Assembly: GCA_913057925.1 (NCBI GenBank)
Contig: CAJXPG010000011.1
Span: 1 to 48,217 of the forward strand
Length of the DNA: 48,217 bases
From: an uncultured Colwellia sp.
GTDB taxonomy: Bacteria > Pseudomonadota > Gammaproteobacteria > Enterobacterales > Alteromonadaceae
Direction: 5' to 3'
Under the pieces are notes generated by a model. The model had not been told where the DNA came from and searched no databases. It was given only the letters and a program-made list of their open reading frames with translations. A program made the translations under genes and the position numbers. Positions 36,310 through 45,787 of this stretch are shown piece by piece (positions within the stretch are counted from its first letter, which is position 1; each line of letters begins with the position of its first letter).

Positions 36310-37485
36310 CTAAATCTCTGTCAACGAGAGAACTAACATTGCTTTAATTTGCTCAACAATTGCTTGGTTAGTTTTTGCATTAAAGTCACTAATGCGTGGC
36401 GTGTGAATATGTCCAGTAGGAATTGTTGAGCCGAGTTTATTACGCAACACGATACTACGGTATGAAATTTCATTAGAAAGATAACCACCACCGCCGCCTT
36501 GAACCGCGACTTTATCTGATAATTCACTCATGCTATTGGCAATAATATCTTTTGGCTCGTTGTTAATTAAAACAGTGACGCCACGGTTATCATTGATTTT
36601 ATAGGGACCTTTAGCTTTCATCATTGCTTGATATGGCAAGCTAAATAAAACGAACTCATCACCTTTTAAAGGCGCAGCTAATAAACGTGGAATAAGTGGC
36701 TTGTTATGGTTTGCTCCGGTGTAAATATTTAGATTATCAGGAGCTTTTGAGCTTCTTCTTAGACCAGGGAAATGTTCTAGATCAAAATCACTACGCCCCA
36801 TCGATACTGTGGTTATCATATCAACACTATTTAACGCATAAAAAGGTGCCAAAAGCGCTTCAATTTCACCTTGGTCAAAATCTTCAAAACGAACCGGCAC
36901 CATAGCGGTATTTATTTCAGCAGTGATTGTTTTACCATCTTGTTGATATTCAATTACCATTCCATCAAGTAACAAGGCAGTAAGCCCTGATGGATTAGAT
37001 TGCTTTATATTTCTATCCAGAAGAAAAGGATCAAAACCTGTTAATAAAATACGTTTATCTGTTTGTTTTTGATATGACAAATCATGATAACCGCGAGAAT
37101 AAGTTTCAAACACTTCAAGTAGTGCTGCTAGTTCACTCTGGCTAAAGTCTTTTGACGCGTTTTTAATAAAGCCCTTTAATGCTAAGCGAGTCCAGTATAA
37201 CGGCCTGTCATCAACTAACTTACTCTGTTGAGTTTGAAGCTTGCTGTGCTGCCAAAGCTCATCACCTAATTGTGTTAATCGTTGCTTAGCTTTGGTAAAT
37301 TTTTTAATGTTAGGCCAAGAGCTTTGAAAAGCCGCACTATCGAAATAATCACTTATAACAGGCATGGCTTGCTGCGCTTTATCAACACGCAGTTCTTCTG
37401 CGGTTAATTTTACTGCTGCGTTAACAGTAAAACTAGCTAAAAAAATGAGGTAACACAAAGAGTACAATGAAATTCGCAATATCAT
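36310..37485 (-). CDS. Secreted pyroglutamyl-peptidase I (C15) homologue with Ser in place of Cys
   Basis: 391 aa from the ATG at 37485 (AAGG upstream), giving the signal peptide MILRISLYSLCYLIFLASFTVNA; the frame itself is open to 37530. The C15 start motif RILLTGFDPF is clear. The catalytic Glu region GRSDFDLE (Glu237) and His361 (GHIHTP) align with the family triad. The nucleophile segment reads GGYLSNEISY, so Ser337 sits where C15 enzymes have Cys. The 24-residue spacing 337-361 equals that between Cys144 and His168 in the Bacillus enzyme. Classical C15 enzymes are cytosolic and about 215 aa; this one is exported and has an extra ~150-residue N-terminal region. Confidence 0.75.
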   Translation of the reverse strand: MILRISLYSLCYLIFLASFTVNAAVKLTAEELRVDKAQQAMPVISDYFDSAAFQSSWPNIKKFTKAKQRLTQLGDELWQHSKLQTQQSKLVDDRPLYWTRLALKGFIKNASKDFSQSELAALLEVFETYSRGYHDLSYQKQTDKRILLTGFDPFLLDRNIKQSNPSGLTALLLDGMVIEYQQDGKTITAEINTAMVPVRFEDFDQGEIEALLAPFYALNSVDMITTVSMGRSDFDLEHFPGLRRSSKAPDNLNIYTGANHNKPLIPRLLAAPLKGDEFVLFSLPYQAMMKAKGPYKINDNRGVTVLINNEPKDIIANSMSELSDKVAVQGGGGGYLSNEISYRSIVLRNKLGSTIPTGHIHTPRISDFNAKTNQAIVEQIKAMLVLSLTEI

Positions 37486-37577
37486 GATAAGCCTTAATAA
37501 AATATGTTCGAACCATAATGACACGAACAATAGTGAAGTAAAATTTTTTGTGTTTATTGGTTCGATAATAAAAACAA

Positions 37578-37614
37578 AAATGGCGCTATATGTTTACAAC
37601 ATATAGCGCCATTT
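37578..37614 (-). terminator. Terminator of the rib operon
   Basis: A perfect 16-bp stem (core AATGGCGCTATATGT) with a 5-nt loop. On the minus strand it is followed by TTTTGTTTTTATT. It ends transcription after ribBX and before the C15-like peptidase gene. Confidence 0.9.
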
Positions 37615-37636
37615 CATTATCATTTAATAGCTTGGG

Positions 37637-38746
37637 TTAGTCAGCAATATACTCGACCACTTCCAGGCCAAAACCAGATAGTGAGTGATATTTAGTTTGT
37701 GAGCTTAATAAACGCATTTTGCTAACGCCTAAGTTAGCGAGGATTTGCGAGCCAACACCAACATTGCGTGAGCCTACATGACGGTTAATTTCTTTAACCG
37801 TTTCACCGGCATCAATTTTGGCGTATTTCTCAACTAAGTTAATTAACTCTGCTGGTGATTCATGCTTACCAAGTAACACTAAAACACCGCCTTCTTGAGC
37901 AATTTTCTCTAGTGCACTTGCCATAGGCCAAGTCGCAACACTTTCACGTTGACTAAATAACAAGTCACGGAAGGTATTTTCTAAGTGGACGCGAACTAAT
38001 GTTGGTTCATCGGCTTTGATTTCACCTTTGGTTAAAGCAAAGTGCGCTTGACCATCAATAGTGTCTTTAAATACGGTTAAATCAAACTCACCAAAAGCCG
38101 TTGGTAATTTACACTGAGATACACGTTCTATAGTGGTTTCAGTAGCATTTCTAAACTCAATTAAGTCAGCAATAGTGCCCATCTTAATTCCGTGCTTTTC
38201 GGCAATAACTTCTAAATCTGGGCGACGCGCCATCGTGCCGTCTTCATTTAAAATTTCAACAATTACCGCAGCTGACTCAAAGCCTGCCATGCGAGCTAAA
38301 TCAACGCCTGCTTCGGTATGACCTGCGCGGTTTAATACGCCACCATCTTTTGCAATCAATGGGAAGATATGACCTGGTTGAACAATGTCTAAATGCGTTG
38401 CGGTTTTGTTTGCAGCTGCCAGCACTGTTGTTGCACGATCTGCTGCTGAAATACCAGTAGTTACACCCGTCGCCGCTTCAATAGACACGGTGAAGTTAGT
38501 GCTAAACTGGGCATCATTTTTATCAACCATCAGTGGCAGCTTTAACGTTTCACATTTTTCACGGCTCATTGGCATACAAATTAAGCCACGGCCATGGGTT
38601 GCCATAAAGTTAATCGCCTCTGGCGTCACTTTCTCAGCGGCCATGATGAAGTCACCTTCATTTTCCCTGTCTTCATCATCCATTAAAATAACCATCTTAC
38701 CTAAAGCGATATCTGCGATGATTTCTTGTGGGGTATTTAAGTTCAT
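37637..38746 (-). CDS. ribBA: RibBX-type 3,4-dihydroxy-2-butanone-4-phosphate synthase with a degenerate RibA domain
   Basis: 369 aa. Residues 1-200 are a full RibB domain ([56 protein letters not shown]). The C-terminal half has the RibA fold order, but has no Cys after VSQCKLP; the three zinc Cys and the usual GTP-binding segment of GTP cyclohydrolase II are absent. This matches RibBX, described in Shewanella and other Proteobacteria as lacking cyclohydrolase activity, so a separate ribA is expected elsewhere. AGAGG precedes the ATG. Last gene of nrdR-ribD-ribE-ribBX. Confidence 0.9.
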   Translation of the reverse strand: MNLNTPQEIIADIALGKMVILMDDEDRENEGDFIMAAEKVTPEAINFMATHGRGLICMPMSREKCETLKLPLMVDKNDAQFSTNFTVSIEAATGVTTGISAADRATTVLAAANKTATHLDIVQPGHIFPLIAKDGGVLNRAGHTEAGVDLARMAGFESAAVIVEILNEDGTMARRPDLEVIAEKHGIKMGTIADLIEFRNATETTIERVSQCKLPTAFGEFDLTVFKDTIDGQAHFALTKGEIKADEPTLVRVHLENTFRDLLFSQRESVATWPMASALEKIAQEGGVLVLLGKHESPAELINLVEKYAKIDAGETVKEINRHVGSRNVGVGSQILANLGVSKMRLLSSQTKYHSLSGFGLEVVEYIAD

Positions 38747-38831
38747 TTCTGCCTCTATTACGGGAGTGCTTTCATTTATGCCAATATGGCTTGTACAATT
38801 CTTTTTAGCTTAACTTAGCCGTTTAGCTTAC

Positions 38832-39518
38832 TTATTTAAGAAAACCTGCTTTAGCAAGCATACTTTCAGTGACATTTGATTTTGGTTCATCATATTCTGT
38901 AGGAGACTTGGTTAGCAGGCGCTCAAGGTAGCGAGCGATTAAATCTACTTCAATATTGACCTGTGTACCCACTTGATAGTCAGCAAATATGGTTTCTTGT
39001 ACCGTGTGTGGCACAATCGTTAACCTAAATTTGGCTGGTGAAGCGCCATCTTCAATGGCGTTAACCGTTAAGCTAGTGCCATCAATAGTAACAGAGCCTT
39101 TTTCAGCAACATAATGTGAAAGCTCGCTTGGTACACTTAACCAGTATTCAATGCTATTACCGTTATTATTAATCGCTAACACTTCACTTACGCCATCAAC
39201 ATGACCAGAAACCATGTGCCCACCAAAGCGTGTGCTCGCTAGCATAGCTTTCTCTAGGTTAACTCGGCTACCCACTTGATAGTTGGCAAAACCAGTTCGC
39301 TGCAAGGTCTCATTTGATACATCAGCACTGTAACTACCTGCACCTTTAGTGCTATCAAAATCTACCACCGTTAAACAAATACCGTTGGTGGCAATTGAGT
39401 CACCTAACTTTACATCACTCATATCTAAACCATTGGTTGAGATAACTAAGCGAGCGCCTTGGGCGTTAACATTAATAGCTTTTATTGAACCAACTGCTTC
39501 GATAATTCCTGTAAACAT
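38832..39518 (-). CDS. ribE: Riboflavin synthase alpha chain
   Basis: 228 aa. It starts MFTGIIEAVGSI as usual. Two lumazine-binding repeats (about 1-95 and 97-190) are present, with GDSIATNGICLTVV and GSVTIDGTSLTVNAI as matching segments. It dismutates two 6,7-dimethyl-8-ribityllumazine molecules to riboflavin. Located between ribD and ribBX. Confidence 0.95.
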   Translation of the reverse strand: MFTGIIEAVGSIKAINVNAQGARLVISTNGLDMSDVKLGDSIATNGICLTVVDFDSTKGAGSYSADVSNETLQRTGFANYQVGSRVNLEKAMLASTRFGGHMVSGHVDGVSEVLAINNNGNSIEYWLSVPSELSHYVAEKGSVTIDGTSLTVNAIEDGASPAKFRLTIVPHTVQETIFADYQVGTQVNIEVDLIARYLERLLTKSPTEYDEPKSNVTESMLAKAGFLK

Positions 39519-39558
39519 AATATTCTCTAGTGTGTTTTATCTTGGTGTAAACGTTGCT

Positions 39559-40749
39559 TTATTGTAGCTGACTAGTGATTCTAATATCACAGCCAACCAT
39601 ACGAATATCACTAATTGTTAATAACTTCGCTTGCGCTAATTGTGTCACTGAGGGCATCGCCACTAAACTCTTACCTTCGGCTCCCATTAACTTAGGAGCC
39701 TGGTATAAAATGAGTTCATTAACTAAGTCTTGCTCTAAAAATGCGCCACTTAATTGATTGCCAGACTCTATCAACACATCGTTATAGCCTCGCTCAGATA
39801 ACAGTGTCAGCAAGGCTTTTAAATCTACTTTATGCTGCCCTTGGCTATTGATAACTAAAGGTAGCTGTTCTTGCTCTACAAAATGAGGCCATTTAGGTAA
39901 GTTTTCAAGCTTGCACTCACTATTTTCTTTATCACCTCTGATCAATAACACCGGAGACTCGTATGAGAACAAGGCTAAATCGGGTGTTAAACGATTTTGA
40001 CTATCAATAATAACGCGAACAGGTTGTCGTAATTCTTCTTCAGGGTATGTTGTTTTTAAATCCCCCAATTCAGACCAACGTACTGTCATTTTGGCATTAT
40101 CAAAAAGCACTGAATCTGCGCCACTGATAATAGCACAGCTTTGCGCTCTTAAGAGTTGCACATCTTGACGAGCTTCACTTCCTGTAATCCATTTACTTTC
40201 ACCGCTGGCCATCGCCGTTTTACCGTCAAAACTTGCCGCCAGCTTACATCGTACAAAAGGTAAATTAGTTATACGCTGATGGATAAAGCCAACATTTAGC
40301 GCTCGGGCATCCTGCTCTAATAAACCTGACTGCACGCTAATGCCTGCATTTTTTAGCATAGCCAAGCCGTTACCCGAAACTCGCTCGTCGGGATCAACCA
40401 TAGCAGCAATAACATGACCGACACCTGAATCAATAAGCGCTTGCGCACAAGGTGGTGTTCTTCCAAAATGACTACAAGGCTCGAGAGTAACATAGGCCGT
40501 TGCGTCTTTGATAAGCTTTGGGTAATCACGCTTAGCTGCCGCTAAGGCATGAACTTCTGCATGACCCTGCCCTGCTTTTTGATGGAAACCTTCTCCGATA
40601 ATTTGAGCAATTCCAGCGTGATTACTCACCAACACACAGCCAACTCTCGGATTAGGCGAAGTGGTAAAATGGCCTTTTTTGGCAAGCTCTATAGCTCGTG
40701 CCATATAAAGGTGATCTTGTTTGGTAAATGTTTTAATGCTATCAGTCAC
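39559..40749 (-). CDS. ribD: RibD, bifunctional deaminase/reductase
   Basis: 396 aa. The deaminase domain has HAEVHAL (His63, Glu65) and PCSHFGRTPPC (Cys92, Cys101) as zinc ligands. The reductase domain (about 155-390) includes FVRCKLAASFDGKTAMASG and VLIESGNQLSGAFL. The frame starts at a GTG (40749), adding about 10 residues relative to E. coli RibD; the ribosome site is poor. Confidence 0.95.
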   Translation of the reverse strand: MTDSIKTFTKQDHLYMARAIELAKKGHFTTSPNPRVGCVLVSNHAGIAQIIGEGFHQKAGQGHAEVHALAAAKRDYPKLIKDATAYVTLEPCSHFGRTPPCAQALIDSGVGHVIAAMVDPDERVSGNGLAMLKNAGISVQSGLLEQDARALNVGFIHQRITNLPFVRCKLAASFDGKTAMASGESKWITGSEARQDVQLLRAQSCAIISGADSVLFDNAKMTVRWSELGDLKTTYPEEELRQPVRVIIDSQNRLTPDLALFSYESPVLLIRGDKENSECKLENLPKWPHFVEQEQLPLVINSQGQHKVDLKALLTLLSERGYNDVLIESGNQLSGAFLEQDLVNELILYQAPKLMGAEGKSLVAMPSVTQLAQAKLLTISDIRMVGCDIRITSQLQ

Positions 40750-40775
40750 GTGAATTCGCTATTATCTTTAATAAA

Positions 40776-41273
40776 TTACTTGGCTACTTTAGTGTGTTTG
40801 TTTTTACTTGCTTTACCATTTTTTTCTTTACCTAAGCGCGTAATTTCATCAGCAAATTCGCTGATATCTTCAAAGGATAAGTACACAGAAGCAAAACGTA
40901 AATAAGCAACTTTATCGAGTGATTTTAATTGCTCCATAATCAAATCACCTAACATTCCACTGCTGATTTCACGTTCACCCGTAGCACGCATTTGAGATTT
41001 TAATTTATTAACCGCCAACTCAATTTGTTCCATGCTAACAGGTCGTTTCTCAAGTGCTCGCGTTAAACCGCTAAGCATCTTATCTTCATTAAACGGCTCT
41101 CTGCTACCATCTCGTTTAATTATACGTGGCATCACTAACTCAGCACTTTCAAAGGTAGTGTAACGTTCGTGACATGCTAAACATTCACGACGACGTCGCA
41201 CTTGATGACCATCAGATACTAAACGTGAATCGATGACTTTAGTGTCTAAGGCTGAACAAAATGGGCAATACAT
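40776..41273 (-). CDS. nrdR: NrdR, ribonucleotide reductase regulator
   Basis: 165 aa. N-terminal zinc ribbon MYCPFC...CLAC (Cys3, 6, 31, 34), then an ATP-cone domain ([21 protein letters not shown]). It represses nrd operons when (d)ATP is bound. AGAGG precedes the ATG. First gene before ribD, 26 nt apart, the common gammaproteobacterial order. The Lys-rich tail ([12 protein letters not shown]) is slightly long. Confidence 0.96.
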   Translation of the reverse strand: MYCPFCSALDTKVIDSRLVSDGHQVRRRRECLACHERYTTFESAELVMPRIIKRDGSREPFNEDKMLSGLTRALEKRPVSMEQIELAVNKLKSQMRATGEREISSGMLGDLIMEQLKSLDKVAYLRFASVYLSFEDISEFADEITRLGKEKNGKASKNKHTKVAK

Positions 41274-41374
41274 CTTCTACCTCTAAAAATTATTATATGG
41301 TTAGCGACTTTGAGCAGCTAAGGGAAACCAGCACTGTAAAGCTGAATGACGCTAAGGCTAAATATTTTACAAAA

Positions 41375-41401
41375 AAAATGGCCGCTCAAGGCGACCATTT
41401 T
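41375..41401 (-). terminator. Terminator after glyA
   Basis: AAAATGG-C-CGC-TCAAG-GCG-A-CCATTTT, one mismatch in the stem, followed on the minus strand by a T-run. Confidence 0.75.
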
Positions 41402-41463
41402 AATATAAATTAACTAACAATTGTTAATATTCACAAAATTAGTTATTTACTTAGTATTACTAC

Positions 41464-42720
41464 TTACTTGTATACAGGGAAGCGTGCACACAGTTCTTTA
41501 ACTTGATCTTGTACACGAGCAATAACGTCTTCATTGTTGATATCATCTAAGATGTCACAAATCCAAGCTGTTAATGCTTTAGTTTCTGTCGTACCGAAAC
41601 CACGACGTGTGATTGCTGGTGTACCTAAACGTAGGCCTGACGTTACAAACGGAGAACGCGGATCGTTTGGTACTGAGTTTTTGTTTACTGTGATGTGTGC
41701 TTTACCTAAAGCGGCATCAGCATCTTTACCCGTGATATCTTTATCAATTAGGTCAAGAAGTAAAAGGTGGTTTTCAGTACCGTTAGATACTACCTTGTAG
41801 CCACGCTCCTGTAATACTTCAACCATAGCTTTAGCGTTATCTAAAACTTTTTGTTGGTATTCTTTAAACTCAGGCGCTAATGCTTCTTTAAATGCTACTG
41901 CTTTAGCCGCAATAATGTGCATTAATGGGCCACCTTGACCACCAGGGAAAACAGCAGAGTTTAATTTTTTATAAACATCTTCGTCATTACAACCAGAAAC
42001 GATTAAACCGCCACGAGGGCCAGCTAATGTTTTATGCGTTGTTGTAGTCACAACGTGCGCGTGTGGTACTGGGTTAGGGTAAAGACCCGCAGCGATAAGA
42101 CCTGCAACGTGAGCCATATCTACGAAGAAGTATGCACCAACTTTATCAGCGATTTTACGCATACGTGCCCAATCTACGATACCAGAGAACGCAGAGAAGC
42201 CACCGATGATCATTTCTGGCTTATGTTCTTCAGCTAAACGCTCAAGCTCTTCATAATCAATGTCACCAGTTTCAGGGTGTAAACCGTATTGGAAAGCTTC
42301 ATAAGATTTACCAGAGAAGTTTACGTGTGAACCGTGTGTTAAGTGACCACCGTGAGCTAAGCTCATGCCTAGTACTTTACCGCCTGGCTTAACTAATGCT
42401 TGAAAAACAGCTGCATTTGCTTGAGAACCAGCATGTGGTTGAACGTTAGCGTAAGTTGCGCCAAATAATTCTTTTGCACGGTCAATAGCTAGTTGCTCAG
42501 CAACATCAACATATTCACAACCACCGTAGTAACGCTTACCAGGGTAACCTTCTGCATATTTGTTGGTTAACTGAGAACCCTGTGCTTCAAGCACGCGTGG
42601 GCTACAGTAGTTTTCAGAAGCGATTAATTCGATGTGCTCTTCTTGACGAGTAACTTCGTTAGTCATAGCTTGGTAAAGCTCTGCATCAAAATCAGCAATA
42701 TTCATATCACGAGTAAACAT
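41464..42720 (-). CDS. glyA: GlyA, serine hydroxymethyltransferase
   Basis: 418 aa. [13 protein letters not shown], the PLP Lys230 in [16 protein letters not shown], and [16 protein letters not shown] are the family landmarks. It converts serine and THF to glycine and methylene-THF. AAGGAAT precedes the ATG. glyA next to nrdR-rib is a common gammaproteobacterial arrangement. Confidence 0.97.
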   Translation of the reverse strand: MFTRDMNIADFDAELYQAMTNEVTRQEEHIELIASENYCSPRVLEAQGSQLTNKYAEGYPGKRYYGGCEYVDVAEQLAIDRAKELFGATYANVQPHAGSQANAAVFQALVKPGGKVLGMSLAHGGHLTHGSHVNFSGKSYEAFQYGLHPETGDIDYEELERLAEEHKPEMIIGGFSAFSGIVDWARMRKIADKVGAYFFVDMAHVAGLIAAGLYPNPVPHAHVVTTTTHKTLAGPRGGLIVSGCNDEDVYKKLNSAVFPGGQGGPLMHIIAAKAVAFKEALAPEFKEYQQKVLDNAKAMVEVLQERGYKVVSNGTENHLLLLDLIDKDITGKDADAALGKAHITVNKNSVPNDPRSPFVTSGLRLGTPAITRRGFGTTETKALTAWICDILDDINNEDVIARVQDQVKELCARFPVYK

Positions 42721-43106
42721 GTTTTATTCCTTAAGTATTTCAGCCCAAGGCTGTAACGTATACTCAAAGTGCAGCATTATGCTGACATCATTCAAGTACA
42801 CACAAAAATAATGCGCGTATTCTGCCTTAAAATAGCGAGAAAGTACACGGTCAAACAGGTTAGTTTTAGTGCATTTTGCACTGCGTTATAGCGTAAACTA
42901 TTAACTGCTCGCCTATAAAAGTTCAGTAAAAGTTTTCATCAAAATAGGCAAACAGACTATAACCAATAAAAAACCAAGATTCAACGAATAAAATACAACA
43001 AATAAAACCAAGTACCGAACATTAGTCGGAAACGTTGAGTAAAGTACAATTTATTCATAACTTGTAATAAAAAATTGTACTGAATGGAAATTTCATCACA
43101 AGAAAA
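42721..43106. other. glyA upstream region, no gene
   Basis: About 385 nt without a supported gene. A short hairpin CAGCC-CAA-GGCTG (42741-42753) lies just before the glyA ribosome site. Otherwise AT-rich; a promoter is presumed but not clear. I do not see a glycine riboswitch. Confidence 0.4.
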
Positions 43107-43137
43107 AAGCGGTGAGTATTTATCATACTCACCGCTT
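43107..43137 (-). terminator. Terminator of the sigma-factor operon
   Basis: AAGCGGTGAGTAT-5 nt-ATACTCACCGCTT, a perfect 13-bp stem; on the minus strand it runs into TTTTTTC. Confidence 0.88.
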
Positions 43138-43195
43138 ATTAAAAGACTCCAAGGATCTGGTTTAATTAGGGACTATTTATTATCCATAGCTGAGC

Positions 43196-43927
43196 TTATT
43201 CAGTATCTTTTAATGTGATAAGTTGCTGATATTCTTTTTTGCGCTTTCGGTGAAAATACTCTGCAACAAGGTAAACCCCAACGATAAAAATATTACCAAA
43301 CAACACAGCAGGTATTATTGGTTTCTCTGAGGTTTGGCCAACGGTGTAGATAAACCAGTTCATTAAGAAGAAGAAAGGTATAGTCGACACTTTAGTGAGC
43401 ACCATATATTGCATTGATGATTCACAGGATGTTATCGCATGGTCAATTGCTTTACTTGGGCTATCACACAAAGATTTCCAAGCGGTCAAACGAATTTTCA
43501 ATTCATAATAAACCAAGACAATAGATAGCAAACCGCCAATGCCAATGTAGGTATTAAAAGGTTTGCCAAACTTGCCATCAAGCACACCATAGACAAAAGC
43601 AATTAACAAACCTAACGTTGCTAGCACATTGAGGCTAAGACAAATTTTGGCACCGCGGGTTCTTCGCCTAGTTCTTTTTAATAATTGTTCAACATCAGTT
43701 TTAGGAACAGATTGCGCTTGCCAGTCTTGGCTAAGGGCTAGCCATTCATCATCAAGCGGTTTGTCATTGGATAACGGCTGTTCATTTGATAACGGCTGTT
43801 CAGACGCTTTTTTAGGTAATGAAAGTACATCAATTTCTTTGTTTTCTACTACGATACTGTTTTCAGCTTCTTGCTTGCTTGGTTGTTTCGACGAAGCATC
43901 TTCATTATCCAATATTGATTTATCCAC
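43196..43927 (-). CDS. Membrane protein coupled to an ECF sigma factor, possible anti-sigma
   Basis: 243 aa, not matched to a known family. A ~80-residue hydrophilic N-terminus includes the repeats SEQPL-SNEQPL-SNDKPL, followed by a basic stretch (KRTRRRTRG). Four hydrophobic helices follow, at about 93-112, 124-140, 172-192 and 202-222, and a basic tail. It starts at a GTG with GGAGG about 9 nt before, overlapping the sigma gene by 8 nt (GTGGATAA). Gene order sigma then membrane protein with overlap is the usual layout for sigma/anti-sigma pairs, but no ZAS zinc motif is present. Confidence 0.7.
   Translation of the reverse strand: MDKSILDNEDASSKQPSKQEAENSIVVENKEIDVLSLPKKASEQPLSNEQPLSNDKPLDDEWLALSQDWQAQSVPKTDVEQLLKRTRRRTRGAKICLSLNVLATLGLLIAFVYGVLDGKFGKPFNTYIGIGGLLSIVLVYYELKIRLTAWKSLCDSPSKAIDHAITSCESSMQYMVLTKVSTIPFFFLMNWFIYTVGQTSEKPIIPAVLFGNIFIVGVYLVAEYFHRKRKKEYQQLITLKDTE
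43770..43802. repeat. 18-bp tandem repeat inside the membrane protein gene
   Basis: GATAACGGCTGTTCA occurs at 43770-43784 and 43788-43802, period 18, encoding the SNEQPL-type hexapeptide repeat. In-frame, so copy number could vary without breaking the gene. Confidence 0.75.
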
Positions 43928-44540
43928 GATCTGAGCCCTCCAACAATTGAGCTAAAGAGCTTTTAGCACGCTGTAACCTTACACCAACTAAATTGGTTGT
44001 TATGCCTAAAACCTCAGACATTTCTTGATAACTCATACCTTCTAATGCCAAGGTGATTACTTGCTGCTGTTCAAGTTTCAACTGCCGAATAGCTGCAGCT
44101 AACCTTTGTTGACGCTGCCTTTGATTCAATGATTGAAAAGGCGTCGGTTGATTATGATCCTTTTCAGCTTCACCGGTAACAGCCGTTAGATCTTGATCCG
44201 CCTTAACCGTTTTTACCGCTTTAGCAACATGTGTAGCCAGTACGTTGTGAGCGATACGTGCCACAAAAGTTTTCACTGCTGAATCTTGACGAAATTTAGG
44301 TAGTGCACGCCAAACATTCAACGCGATATCTTGAAACAGCTCATCTTGAATCGCTGTCTTAGCTTCAAAACCGGTAATAATATGGCGCAGTAATTTTTCA
44401 TGCTCTGCCATCCATTGAGTAAACAAAGCTTGGTTATCTGTACTATGACGATCCAAACGAATATCCTTGCAATCAACCTCTCCTGCTACAGCATAAGAAA
44501 ATTGAGCCTTGGGGTATGAAAATTTACTAGAATTTAACAT
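43920..44540 (-). CDS. ECF-type RNA polymerase sigma factor
   Basis: 206 aa. Region 2: DELFQDIALNVWRALPKFRQDSAVKTFVARIAHNV (about 67-101). Region 4: LEQQQVITLALEGMSYQEMSEVLGITTNLVGVRLQRAKSSL (about 158-198). No region 3, so group IV (ECF). The target promoter is unknown. It is followed with overlap by a membrane protein. A lone ATG at 44540 with a weak ribosome site is used. Confidence 0.9.
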   Translation of the reverse strand: MLNSSKFSYPKAQFSYAVAGEVDCKDIRLDRHSTDNQALFTQWMAEHEKLLRHIITGFEAKTAIQDELFQDIALNVWRALPKFRQDSAVKTFVARIAHNVLATHVAKAVKTVKADQDLTAVTGEAEKDHNQPTPFQSLNQRQRQQRLAAAIRQLKLEQQQVITLALEGMSYQEMSEVLGITTNLVGVRLQRAKSSLAQLLEGSDRG

Positions 44541-44611
44541 ATTATTCGCTTTTGGATCATCATTTAATCTGCAATCTCTTAACTAAAGCTTTACTAAATC
44601 TTAGCTAAGCC

Positions 44612-45787
44612 TTAACTAAGCGCCATCACAACTTTTTCAGACTTAAGCTTTTGAGCTAAAGCTAATACAAGTGCAACAGTGATCGCAATAGTAACACCAC
44701 TAGTAGCACCAACCGCTAACCAGTTAACCTCAACCCCTTTAAAAACACTTTCAATGATCATTGATTGTCCTGAAATGGGTAACCAATCTAACCACTGTGG
44801 CCTGTCGTCCATCATGGAAACAACAAAAGGAATAAAAGCTGGAATACCAATTAACATACCCACAGTAGATTGCGCCTCTTTAAAACTCTTGGTTTGAAAA
44901 GCAACAAAAAGCTGAAGTGCTGAGGCTAAAAAACAGATAGGTAATAGTAAAAGCATTAAGAACAAGGCTGTGGACATATCTAGGCTAAAAGTCGCGCCAA
45001 TTTTGGTTAAGTCAACAAAGCCTACTGACAAAGAAGTAAGTACTAACACTAATACCACACCAATAAAGGCAATAGTTGAGGCTCCCACCAGTTTTGCTAA
45101 TACTATTTTCAGCGTGCTCACCGGCTGACAAAGTAACATTTCTAGCACATTGCGTTCACGCTCACCGGCACTTGAGTCAATAGCTACCGATAATCCTGAC
45201 ATAAAGGCCGCTAGCATTAAGTAAACACCCAACATCATGGCGATAAAAATAAACGTTGCATTAGGCTCAGCAGTATCTTGTTCAACCAATTTAACCGGAT
45301 TTAATAAGCGAATATCTACACCACGCAGTAATAAGCGTTTATAGCCAATAGATAAAGAAAACTCACGTACCGCACTGTTGATACGTCTCACCGGTGGTTT
45401 GACCGCCTTATCAGTAAAGTCAGCTTGTAAATGTAACTTAATAGGCTTTCCTTCAGACATGTACTCAACATAATCTTCAGGTATTTCAATGGTTAAGTTT
45501 CTTTCATCCCAAATAGCTTTATCATCATTCGGTACATCAGCAAAACTTAACAAGTTTGCTTTAGCTAAATGATCAATTAACTTTGGCGCATGCTCTGCCC
45601 CGGTAAATTTAATATAAACAGGTGGCTCGTCAATGGCTTTCTCGATGATGATTTTAGACATAACCATGATCATTACTGGTGCCATAAAAGCCATCATCAA
45701 GGCAACCATCAAGGCACGTTTATCACGGAAAGCTTCTTTGTATTCTTTAAGCACCAAGGCTTTTAATTGATAAAAATCGGCATTCAT
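44612..45787 (-). CDS. ABC-2 type permease, NatB-like
   Basis: 391 aa. TM1 follows LVLKEYKEAFRDKRALMVALMMA; a large extracytoplasmic region (about 50-180) lies before five more TM segments, and GERERNVLEMLLCQPVS marks the conserved cytoplasmic loop of NatB/ABC-2 exporters. It pairs with the ATPase immediately upstream (1-nt overlap, TAATG). The substrate is unknown; Na+ export is known only for Bacillus NatAB. Confidence 0.88.
   Translation of the reverse strand: MNADFYQLKALVLKEYKEAFRDKRALMVALMMAFMAPVMIMVMSKIIIEKAIDEPPVYIKFTGAEHAPKLIDHLAKANLLSFADVPNDDKAIWDERNLTIEIPEDYVEYMSEGKPIKLHLQADFTDKAVKPPVRRINSAVREFSLSIGYKRLLLRGVDIRLLNPVKLVEQDTAEPNATFIFIAMMLGVYLMLAAFMSGLSVAIDSSAGERERNVLEMLLCQPVSTLKIVLAKLVGASTIAFIGVVLVLVLTSLSVGFVDLTKIGATFSLDMSTALFLMLLLLPICFLASALQLFVAFQTKSFKEAQSTVGMLIGIPAFIPFVVSMMDDRPQWLDWLPISGQSMIIESVFKGVEVNWLAVGATSGVTIAITVALVLALAQKLKSEKVVMALS

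Noticed and set aside
38747-38831. FMN riboswitch before ribBX
   Set aside because: The gap is only 85 nt and lacks the conserved RFN element.
42721-43106. Glycine riboswitch upstream of glyA
   Set aside because: No tandem aptamer-like conserved cores seen; only a short hairpin near the ribosome site.
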